Positions 56,940 to 64,000 of a DNA stretch of 64,000 bases are shown piece by piece (within the stretch, counting starts at the first letter, position 1; every line of letters starts with the position of its first letter). Made by a program: the position numbers and the translations under genes. Source of the stretch: Serratia nematodiphila DZ0503SBS1 (GTDB lineage: Bacteria; Pseudomonadota; Gammaproteobacteria; Enterobacterales; Enterobacteriaceae); assembly GCF_000738675.1 (NCBI RefSeq), contig NZ_JPUX01000002.1:248001-312000 (forward strand), written 5' to 3'. The notes under the pieces are model-generated. The model did not search any database, was not told the DNA's origin, and saw nothing but the letters and a program-made list of their open reading frames with translations.

Positions 56940-57960
56940 GCATTGACCTTTCGATACAGCAACAGCAGGAATATCGGCACCCCCAGCAGCGCCGTCAGCA
57001 CGCCGACCGGCAGCTCGCGCGGGGCAAACAGCGTTCTGGCCAGCGTGTCCGCCGCCACGGCGAACAGGGCGCCGCACAGCGCGCTGGCCGGCAACAGCAG
57101 CCGATGCCGCGAGCCCACCAGCCGCCGGGCGACATGCGGCACCGTCAGCCCGATAAACCCCACCGCGCCGCTGAACGCGACGATCGCCGCCGTCAGCGCG
57201 GTGGCCGCCACATACAGCAGCAGCTTCAGCGGGGCCACCGTCACCCCCAGCGAAGCGGCGGTCACGCCGCCAAACGCCAGCGCGTCCAGTTCGCCCGCCC
57301 GCAGCCAGCAAAGCAGCAGCGTCGCCGCCAGCGCCAGCCCGCACAGCCCGACCTGCGGCCAGCGCGCGTCGCTGAACGATCCCAGCAGCCAGAACATCAC
57401 GCCGCGCGTGGCGTTGGCGTCCGCCTGCCAAAGGGTGATCAGCGAAGTCAGCGCGGAGAGCAGCTGCGTCACCGCCACCCCGGCCAGAATAAACAGCGTG
57501 GACTCCCCCTGCAGCGAACGCCCGGCCAGCAACATCACCAACGCAAACGCTCCCAGCGCGCCGATAAACGCCCCGCCGGACACCGACAGCAGGCCGCCCC
57601 CAGCCCCAACACCAACACCGTCACCGCCCCCACGCCGGCGCCGGAGGAGATCCCCAGCCCCCAGGGATCGGCCAGCGGGTTGCGGGTCAGCGACTGCAGC
57701 ACGGTGCCCGCCAACGCCAGCCCCGCGCCGGCCAGCGCCGCCAACAGCGCGCGCGGCATCCGCAGCGACCAGATGATGCGCTGATACACCTCGGCATCGG
57801 ACGCTGCGCCGCCGCTGACGCCGAGTACAATGCGCCAGGCGTCGCGCCACGCGATCGGCGCGGGCCCCGACAAGGTGGCGCCCAGCAGGGCCAGCGGCAG
57901 CGCCGCCGCCAGCAGCAACAACCAGCCGCTCTCACGGCCGGGCAGTAACCGCCGGCTCAT
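56936..57960 (-). pseudogene. FecCD/BtuC-type permease, frameshifted
   Basis: Two reading frames make one 341-residue permease of ten helices. The N-terminal part (start 57960) runs through RNPLADPWGLGISSGAG; the C-terminal part resumes at GLLSVSGGAFIGALGAF and ends FLLLLYRKVNA. They switch at the five-C run 57597-57601 (G on the coding strand), where one extra base restores a continuous frame. It would move a metal chelate across the inner membrane. If the shift is real the importer is dead in this strain; a miscounted homopolymer is equally likely. Confidence 0.88.
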
Positions 57961-57961
57961 G

Positions 57962-58717
57962 CTATTTCCAGCCTGCAATCACATAGTCGTCCAACAGCTG
58001 CCATACCGTCCCCACCTCGCTGAAACCGGCCTGTCTGAGGGCCGCAAGCTGGAAACCCACCGGCGTCGGCGGCGGTACCGGGCGGCCGGCGAACAGCGCT
58101 TCGCGCTCGGCCTGATAAGCGGCCAAGGCCAGCGATTGCAGTGCGCCGGCGAACCAACGATCCCAATCCTCAACGCCGCTGTCCCAGGCGCATTGTTGGG
58201 TCTGCTCATCATGCCGCTCCGCCAACGCTTTCAGCCGCGGATGGCGATGGTCATAGCGCTGATGATCGGCATTGAGGAATACGCCGCCGGCGGCCAGCAG
58301 CCCGGCGACGTTGCGGAACAGCGCCAGCTGCTGCTCCGGCATCAGCCAGTGCAGCGCCGTGCTGGACACCGCCGCCTGCGGCGCGGGGCCGGACAGCACG
58401 GAAAAACAGGCCGGATCCGCCAGATCGGCCTGCAGGATACGGATCCGATCGCCATACTCCGCCAGTGCGCCGCGCGCCACCGCCAGCAGCAGCGGATCGA
58501 GATCGATGGCGGTCACCCTGGCCTGCGGAAAGCGCTGCAAAATACGCAGGCTCAGCGATCCCGGGCCACAGGCCAGATCCAGCACGTGAAAATCCTGGCC
58601 GACGGCCAGCGCCAGCACGTCCAGCTGGGCGTTAAAACGCGCTTCGCGTTCGGCGATGTAGGCCGCCTGCTGGCGATCCCAGGAGTCCAGCAGCGAAGAG
58701 AATGAAACGGCAGTCAT
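57962..58717 (-). CDS. Class I SAM-dependent methyltransferase in uptake operon
   Basis: A 251-residue methyltransferase with motif I LDLACGPGSLSL and acidic motif II AIDLDP. The substrate is unknown. It sits one base from both the binding-protein gene and the permease gene, so it is plainly part of the importer operon. It might modify the imported ligand or a chelator; that is speculation. Confidence 0.85.
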   Translation of the reverse strand: MTAVSFSSLLDSWDRQQAAYIAEREARFNAQLDVLALAVGQDFHVLDLACGPGSLSLRILQRFPQARVTAIDLDPLLLAVARGALAEYGDRIRILQADLADPACFSVLSGPAPQAAVSSTALHWLMPEQQLALFRNVAGLLAAGGVFLNADHQRYDHRHPRLKALAERHDEQTQQCAWDSGVEDWDRWFAGALQSLALAAYQAEREALFAGRPVPPPTPVGFQLAALRQAGFSEVGTVWQLLDDYVIAGWK

Positions 58718-58718
58718 A

Positions 58719-59714
58719 TCAAGGTTCCTTGTTGGAAAGCGTCGGAGCCTGCGGCGGCAAGGCCGCCAGGCCCCGAATCAAACGGCCCAGCGCCGCCACG
58801 GTGCGGGCGGAAGGGTCCATGTCGTAACCGGGGAGGATCACGTAGCGCCGCTGACGCACGGCGCGCAGCGTCGCGGTCAGCGGATGATGCTCCAGAAAGG
58901 CGATCTTGTCGGCCGCGCTGTCCCCGAAGCCGCCGCGCGGCAGATCGCCAAGCACGATCGCATCCGGATCGCGGGCGGCGATAACCTCCCAGGACGCCGT
59001 CGGCCACAGCTCGGGCAGATCGCCGAACAGGTTCTCGCTGCCGACGCTGCGGCTCAGCAAGCCTGGCGCGCCGCAGCAGCCGGCCACATAGGGCGTCTGC
59101 GCGCCGGCATACCACCACAGCAGCCGCCAATGCGGCAGCTGTGCGCGCTGCGGCTCAAGCGCCCTCAACTGCCCGCGCAGCCGTTCGATCAGCGCTTCAC
59201 CGGCGCGGCTGACGTTGAAGATACGCGCCAGCTCCCGCAGCTCGGTGAAAATGTCTTCGAACGTCAGCGCGGCGGCGATCGCGCTTTGCTGGCCGCTGCA
59301 GGCGCCGGGAGAGAGATAAGTGCCGATGCCCCATTCCGCCAGCCGCGCCCGATCGGGCGTTTCCGGGCTGTGCAGCCAGTAATAGCTGGCCGAATAGACA
59401 AAATCCGGCCGCATCAGCAGCAACGCTTCCGCCGTGGGCGGCGCCGGGCTGGCTGGCACCCGCAGCGCCTCGGCCGGCGCCGTCGGCGCGAGATCGCGCG
59501 CGCGGTCATACCCGACCACGCCGATCGCACGGCCGGCCAGCCCCAGCGCCAGCAGGTTTTCCAGCGCCGGGTTGGCGTAAACCAGCACCCGCTGCGGCGG
59601 CTGCGGGTAATCACGCGTTACCCCGCAATTGTGCAGGCTGACGGCATCGGCACGCAGCGGCGCGCCCCAGCCCAATCCCAGGGCGCACAACAACAGGTAA
59701 AGCGAACGTTTCAC
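58719..59714 (-). CDS. Periplasmic metal-chelate-binding protein (FecB/BtuF class)
   Basis: A 331-residue type III binding protein with a signal peptide (KRSLYLLLCALGLGWGAPLRADA) and the two-lobe layout joined by a long helix. The start is GTG 59714, as no ATG fits and the reading further upstream lies within the receptor gene. ASYYWLHSPE and WWYAGAQTPYVAGCCGAPGL lie in the likely ligand cleft. It is not His-rich, unlike ZnuA. Confidence 0.87.
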   Translation of the reverse strand: MKRSLYLLLCALGLGWGAPLRADAVSLHNCGVTRDYPQPPQRVLVYANPALENLLALGLAGRAIGVVGYDRARDLAPTAPAEALRVPASPAPPTAEALLLMRPDFVYSASYYWLHSPETPDRARLAEWGIGTYLSPGACSGQQSAIAAALTFEDIFTELRELARIFNVSRAGEALIERLRGQLRALEPQRAQLPHWRLLWWYAGAQTPYVAGCCGAPGLLSRSVGSENLFGDLPELWPTASWEVIAARDPDAIVLGDLPRGGFGDSAADKIAFLEHHPLTATLRAVRQRRYVILPGYDMDPSARTVAALGRLIRGLAALPPQAPTLSNKEP

Positions 59715-59718
59715 GCCG

Positions 59719-61881
59719 TCAGAACCTGACCGACACGAAGGTTTCATAGCTGCGCGGCGGCGCGATCAGCGCCTGATCCGGGTAGGTGCGCTGATAGGCG
59801 TACAGCTGGTTGGTGGCGTTGCGAATGCGGAAACCGACATCGACGATCGGCGTCAGCTGATAGTCCGCCGCCAGATCAAGCGTGGTGTACGCGCGCATCT
59901 TGCGCCGGTTGGCATCGTCGTTGTAACTGCTGCCGACGTAGCGCAGCGAAGAAGCCAGCTCCAAACGTTCCGTCGCCTGATAATGCACGCTGAGGTTGGC
60001 GGTCCAGTCCGGGATATAGGCCGGGCGATTGCCGTTGTAGCTGCGCAGCGGGCTACCGCCGCGATAGTCGTCGTAGCGGGCGTGCGTGTAGGCGGCGTTG
60101 CCGGCCAGCTCCCAGCGATCGTCGGGACGCAGCACCACGCCAAGTTCGATGCCACGTGACGTCTGCCTGCCTACCGCGTTCAACGCATCCGGCCGCTGCG
60201 CGTCGGGCACAAACAGGTTGTCCTTGCGCAGTTCGTACAGCGCCAGCGTCGCCTCGCCCTTGTTACCCCAAAACTGCCCTTTGGCACCGGCCTCCCACTG
60301 GCGCGCTCGCGTCAGCGGCAGATCGGTCTGCGTCGGGCTGAGGAAGAACAGATCGTTGCCCGGCTCCTGGCCGGTGGTGTAGTTGGCGTAGAGCGTGAGG
60401 TTATCGGTCAATGCATAGCTGGGGCCCAGGCTCCAGGTGCTGAAAACGTAGGTGCGCGCGCGGCTCTCTTCCTGCGGCCCCTGGAAGCGCCAGTCCATGT
60501 CCATATGGTTGTAGCGCAACTGGCCCAGCAACGCTAAACGCTCGGTCAGGCTGAAGCGATCTTCAAGAAAGGCGGCGTACTGATTCTGGGTGACGTGGCG
60601 CACCGGCGCGCGTTGGCGATCGGTACCCTGCGCGAACGGCTCTCTGGGCGGCGCGCCGAGCGGCACGTCTTCGGAACCGGGGAAACCGTTGGAGTAGTAC
60701 TGAAAATGCCGCTTGCTCAGATCGAAGCCGACCAGCAACCGGTTATCGAAACCGGCAATGGCGCGATCGAACACCAGCGAACTGCGGTTGCCAATCAGAT
60801 CGTCGTCGTGTGCCAGGGCGCCGAAAGAGTCGCGGTTGACGTCGCCGGGCCGGGCCGCCGCCGCGACGCGGAAACGCTCGACGTTGCGCCATTCGCGAAA
60901 GCCGCTGTAGTAATAGAATTGGTTATGCCACTCCACTTCAGGCGTCATAAACCAGTCCAGACTGGCCTGAAATGCGGTGGCGTTGCTCTGGATGCGGCTG
61001 TCGGTCAGGTTGTTGTAATTGATGTCGCGCAGCTCGCCGGCAATGCGCCCATCCAGCAGCGGCGTGCCGTAGTAAGGGTTATTGGTGCGGTTGAGCATGC
61101 GGTCCAGGCTCAGCGTCAACAGCGCATCGTCGGTCAGCTTAAACAGCAGCGAGCCGGAAACCCGCTTCTGCCGATCGCGCTCGTCCTGCACGTTGCTACC
61201 GCTGTCGTTGCCGCTGACGTCCAACCGGTACGCCACCGCATCGTCCACCAGCGCGCCGCCGGCTCCCAGATGCAAACGCTGGCTGCGGTAGCTGCCGAAG
61301 CCATAGTCGAGTTCAACCGGCTGGCGGCTGAAGGTCGGCCGCCGCGAGATCAGGTTGACGCTGCCGCCTGCGGCGCTCAGGCCGTTCAGCGCCGATCCCG
61401 GCCCGCGCAGCACCTCAATGCTGTCGTAATGCGCCGGATCGCCCAGCTGCAGCGTGCTGCCGGGCATTTCTACGCCGTTATACAGCCAGGCGATCGGCCG
61501 GAAACCGCGCGCGGAAAAGTTGTTGGACAACGTTGGCGAAGCGACGCCGGACAGGCCGGTGGCGTGCTCGACGGCGGCGGCCAGCGAGCGATCGCCCCGC
61601 TGTTGGATCGCCCGCGCGCTGATGATGTCGACGCTGCGCGGCGTCTCCCGAGCGGTCAGCCCGAGCTGTGACGCGCTGCGGCTCACGGCGTTCAACGCAT
61701 CGTAGCGCCCGGCGGAGGCCGCCGCCTCCACGGTGAGATGTTCTTCGCATCCCGTGGCATTGCGGGCTTTATCGCAGTCGGCGGCGAAAGCCAGCGGCGC
61801 CGCCAGTGCACCGCCGACCCAGGCGGCGGCGAGGCATAAAGATTTCCTGGGCGCGCGAAGGCGCCGGCGTGTCGTACTCAT
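59719..61881 (-). CDS. TonB-dependent outer-membrane receptor of the island
   Basis: A 720-residue receptor: signal peptide to about LAFA, plug domain (50-180; RETPRSVDIISARAIQQRGD, EVLRGPGSALNGLSAAGGSVNLISRRP) and a 22-strand barrel ending in aromatic VSVRF. It resembles siderophore receptors in sequence. ATG 61881 is preferred, with AGGGA eight bases upstream; ATG 61890 is too close to it. The promoter overlaps a Zur-type palindrome rather than a Fur box, pointing to a zinc chelate as cargo. Confidence 0.92.
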   Translation of the reverse strand: MSTTRRRLRAPRKSLCLAAAWVGGALAAPLAFAADCDKARNATGCEEHLTVEAAASAGRYDALNAVSRSASQLGLTARETPRSVDIISARAIQQRGDRSLAAAVEHATGLSGVASPTLSNNFSARGFRPIAWLYNGVEMPGSTLQLGDPAHYDSIEVLRGPGSALNGLSAAGGSVNLISRRPTFSRQPVELDYGFGSYRSQRLHLGAGGALVDDAVAYRLDVSGNDSGSNVQDERDRQKRVSGSLLFKLTDDALLTLSLDRMLNRTNNPYYGTPLLDGRIAGELRDINYNNLTDSRIQSNATAFQASLDWFMTPEVEWHNQFYYYSGFREWRNVERFRVAAAARPGDVNRDSFGALAHDDDLIGNRSSLVFDRAIAGFDNRLLVGFDLSKRHFQYYSNGFPGSEDVPLGAPPREPFAQGTDRQRAPVRHVTQNQYAAFLEDRFSLTERLALLGQLRYNHMDMDWRFQGPQEESRARTYVFSTWSLGPSYALTDNLTLYANYTTGQEPGNDLFFLSPTQTDLPLTRARQWEAGAKGQFWGNKGEATLALYELRKDNLFVPDAQRPDALNAVGRQTSRGIELGVVLRPDDRWELAGNAAYTHARYDDYRGGSPLRSYNGNRPAYIPDWTANLSVHYQATERLELASSLRYVGSSYNDDANRRKMRAYTTLDLAADYQLTPIVDVGFRIRNATNQLYAYQRTYPDQALIAPPRSYETFVSVRF

Positions 61882-61949
61882 GTGGAGCATCCCTGTGGTG
61901 AAATAAAAACCGGCCGTAGCCGGCGTAAAGCCTTATCGTTTTTCTGTTA

Positions 61950-61964
61950 TGTTATATTATAACA
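61950..61964. promoter_or_regulatory. Zur-type operator
   Basis: TGTTATA-T-TATAACA is a perfect 7-1-7 palindrome identical to the core of the gammaproteobacterial Zur box (GAAA-TGTTATANTATAACA-TTTC). A perfect minus-strand -10 hexamer TATAAT (61956-61961) lies inside it, so the repressor would block the receptor operon promoter. Flanks match only partly. Confidence 0.72.
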
Positions 61965-62069
61965 ATAAGGCAATGCCAGTCTTTATTACCCCGCTCTCCA
62001 GCGCACTGCGTTTGGCGCTTTGCCGCCAAATCGGCGACAATAAGATTTTTGCCGCCGACAGGATGCGCT

Positions 62070-62861
62070 ATGCAGGCCGAAATTCTTCTGACTCTCAAAC
62101 TCCAGCAAAAGCTGTTCGCCGATCCGCGCCGCATCGCGCTGCTGAAACAGGTGCAGTACACCGGCTCCATCAGCCAGGGCGCCAAACTGGCGGGCATCAG
62201 CTACAAAAGCGCCTGGGATGCCATCAATGAGATGAACCAGTTGGCGGAACAAACGGTGGTGGACCGCGCCACCGGCGGGAAAGGCGGCGGCGGCGCACAG
62301 CTGACGCACTATGGCCAGCGGCTGATCCAGCTGTATGACCTGCTGGGCCAGGTGCAGCAAAAGGCCTTCGACGTGTTGCAGCAGGACGATCTGCCGCTCG
62401 ACAGCCTGCTGGCGGCCATCTCGCGCTTCTCGCTGCAAACCAGCGCGCGCAATCAGTTCTTCGGTACCGTCATCGAACGCGATCATCAGCAGGTGCAGCA
62501 GCACCTGGCGATTTTGTTGAACGACGGCAGCACTCGTCTGACGGCGGCCATTACCCAGCAAAGCGCCGACCGGCTGCAGCTGACGCCGGGCAAAGAGGTG
62601 CTGGCGCTGATCAAGGCGCCCTGGGTGCGGTTAAGCGTCGAGACGGCGGAACATGCCGGCGCGGATAACGCGCTGGCGGGCGTGGTGGCCGGCATTCAGC
62701 CAGGCACCGAACACAGTGAGGTGCTGGTGACGCTGGCGGGCGGCGAAACCCTGTGCGCCACGCTGACGACGGCGGAGCTGCAGCGTCTGCAGCTGAGCGT
62801 CGGCGCCACCGTACACGCCCTGTTCAACGCCGACCACGTGATTGTCGCCACGTTGTGTTAA
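62070..62861 (+). CDS. modE: Molybdate-responsive regulator ModE
   Basis: A 263-residue regulator with an N-terminal winged helix-turn-helix (20-80, GSISQGAKLAGISYKSAWDAI) and two C-terminal MOP domains (about 125-260) that bind molybdate. It represses modABC and activates moa through the palindromes found at 55733 and 35931. Start ATG 62070 is the family start. Confidence 0.95.
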   Translation: MQAEILLTLKLQQKLFADPRRIALLKQVQYTGSISQGAKLAGISYKSAWDAINEMNQLAEQTVVDRATGGKGGGGAQLTHYGQRLIQLYDLLGQVQQKAFDVLQQDDLPLDSLLAAISRFSLQTSARNQFFGTVIERDHQQVQQHLAILLNDGSTRLTAAITQQSADRLQLTPGKEVLALIKAPWVRLSVETAEHAGADNALAGVVAGIQPGTEHSEVLVTLAGGETLCATLTTAELQRLQLSVGATVHALFNADHVIVATLC

Positions 62862-62951
62862 GCGCAACGTAACGTTGCATTTTTGTTGATTGACATCCCC
62901 CTGCAATGCGCCTATTTCTAAGGCAAATAATTGCAAAAAAAGGAACAGGTG

Positions 62952-64000
62952 ATGTCGTCGTTGCACATTTCGCAAGGTTCATTCCGCTTAAGCGATACCC
63001 GCACCCTGACGCTGGACGCGCTGGAAATCCAGGCCGGCGACAGCTGGGCCTTCGTCGGCGCCAACGGCAGCGGCAAATCTGCCCTGGCGCGGGCGCTGGC
63101 CGACGAACTGGTTCTGCTCGGCGGCGAGCGTTGCAGCGACTTTCAGCACGCGGTGCGCATCTCCTTCGAACAGCTGCAAAAAATGGTCAGCGACGAGTGG
63201 CAACGCAACAACACCGATCTGCTCAGCGCGGACGAGGACGACACCGGCCGCACCGCGGCTGAGATCATTCAGGAAGAGGTGAAAGACGCCGCGCGCTGTG
63301 AGCGGCTGGCCGCACAGTTCGGCATCACCGCCCTGCTGACGCGCCGCTTCAAATACCTCTCCACCGGCGAAACGCGCAAGACCCTGCTGTGCCGGGCGCT
63401 GATGCCCGAGCCCGACCTGCTGATCCTCGACGAACCCTTCGACGGGCTGGACGTGCACTCGCGCGCGCAGCTCGCCACGCTGCTGAGCGAGCTTTCCGCC
63501 CAGGGCCAGACCCTGGTGCTGGTGCTCAACCGGTTCGACGAAATCCCGGATTTTGTCCGGCGGGTGGGCGTGCTGGCGGACTGCACCCTGACCAGCCGCG
63601 GGCCGCGCAGCCAGGTGATGGCGGACGCGCTGGTGGCGCAGCTGGCGCACAGCGAAAATCTCAGCGGGCTGGCGCTGCCGGAAACCGAGGATCCGACGCA
63701 AAAAGTAGCCCTGCAGGCGGATCAGCCGCTGATCGTCCTGCGTGACGGCGTGGTCAGTTATGACGATCGGCCGATCCTCAATCACCTCGACTGGCAGGTA
63801 AATCCCGGCGAACACTGGCAGATCGTCGGCCCGAACGGCGCCGGCAAATCCACATTGCTCAGCTTGATCACCGGCGATCATCCACAGGGCTACAGCAACG
63901 ATCTGACGCTATTCGGCCGCCGCCGCGGCAGCGGGGAAACCATCTGGGAAATCAAACGCCATATCGGCTACGTCAGCAGCAGCCTGCATCTGGATTATCG
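62952..64000 (+). CDS. modF: ABC ATPase ModF, 3' end outside window
   Basis: First 349 codons of a double-ATPase protein. NBD1 has GANGSGKSA and LSTGETRKTLLCRAL with LILDEPFDGLD; NBD2 begins with [11 protein letters not shown] near the window end. ModF follows modE in E. coli too; its function in molybdenum metabolism is unclear. Confidence 0.93.
   Translation, partial: MSSLHISQGSFRLSDTRTLTLDALEIQAGDSWAFVGANGSGKSALARALADELVLLGGERCSDFQHAVRISFEQLQKMVSDEWQRNNTDLLSADEDDTGRTAAEIIQEEVKDAARCERLAAQFGITALLTRRFKYLSTGETRKTLLCRALMPEPDLLILDEPFDGLDVHSRAQLATLLSELSAQGQTLVLVLNRFDEIPDFVRRVGVLADCTLTSRGPRSQVMADALVAQLAHSENLSGLALPETEDPTQKVALQADQPLIVLRDGVVSYDDRPILNHLDWQVNPGEHWQIVGPNGAGKSTLLSLITGDHPQGYSNDLTLFGRRRGSGETIWEIKRHIGYVSSSLHLDY

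Noticed and set aside
61940..61970. ModE site at the TonB receptor promoter
   Set aside because: Considered because of the mod neighbourhood, but the palindrome is 7-1-7 rather than the 24-base CGnTAT-N12 form seen at modA and moaA; the Zur core fits exactly.
61882..62069. Fur box controlling the receptor operon
   Set aside because: No GATAATGATAATCATTATC-like sequence is visible in the divergent promoter.

Overview
The window reads as chromosome of a GC-rich enterobacterium, most likely Serratia (S. marcescens-like). The protein sequences are close to E. coli where families are shared, codon use is GC-rich, and the right-hand part keeps the E. coli order rhlE-cecR-ybhGFSR-ybhL-moa-yvcK-uvrB-bio-ybhB-pgl-ybhA-mod-acrZ-modEF. 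No rRNA, tRNA, CRISPR array, IS element or prophage was seen.

Region 1-14 kb is accessory metabolism: a divergent S-adenosylhomocysteine hydrolase behind a GlxA-type regulator, an isonitrile-hydratase-like protein, a DedA membrane protein, a PACE efflux pump with its LysR regulator, the asparagine permease AnsP, an Fe(II)/2-oxoglutarate enzyme of the BesD/HalD class with a hydroxylase-type HxD triad, and a frameshifted SDR. A three-gene operon of pyruvate-kinase-like enzyme, TSUP exporter and AEC transporter sits directly behind a near-perfect Pho box. A small alarmone hydrolase and an arylamine N-acetyltransferase follow.

Region 14.2-22 kb is a compact sugar-phosphate sensing and uptake cluster, uhpABC followed by afuABC, with stop/start overlaps joining uhpA-uhpB and uhpC-afuA. 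Region 22-32 kb holds a small unknown protein, dusC, a 2-hydroxyacid dehydrogenase, rhlE, and cecR with the ybhGFSR drug/cation exporter behind a perfect palindromic operator.

Region 32-49.5 kb contains ybhL, moaABCDE with a ModE site and a probable molybdenum cofactor riboswitch, yvcK, a VF530-type protein and uvrB with a LexA box. A 1.1 kb regulatory stretch follows, carrying DnaA boxes, an NtrC box and a sigma-54 promoter in front of a lone urtE-like ATPase. Then come the divergent biotin operon around a BirA operator, a dmeRF nickel/cobalt efflux pair, ybhB and pgl.

Region 49.5-64 kb has an AT-rich insertion with an acyltransferase, ybhA, modABC behind a ModE site, and acrZ. A five-gene TonB receptor/ABC importer/methyltransferase island is driven from a promoter overlapping a Zur-type palindrome, and it splits acrZ from modE. 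ModE and the start of ModF close the window. The strongest candidates for something undescribed are the Pho-box operon (9.5-12.6 kb) and the Zur-box island (56.1-62 kb). Two frameshifts (SDR and the island's permease) both lie in G/C homopolymers and may be sequencing errors.
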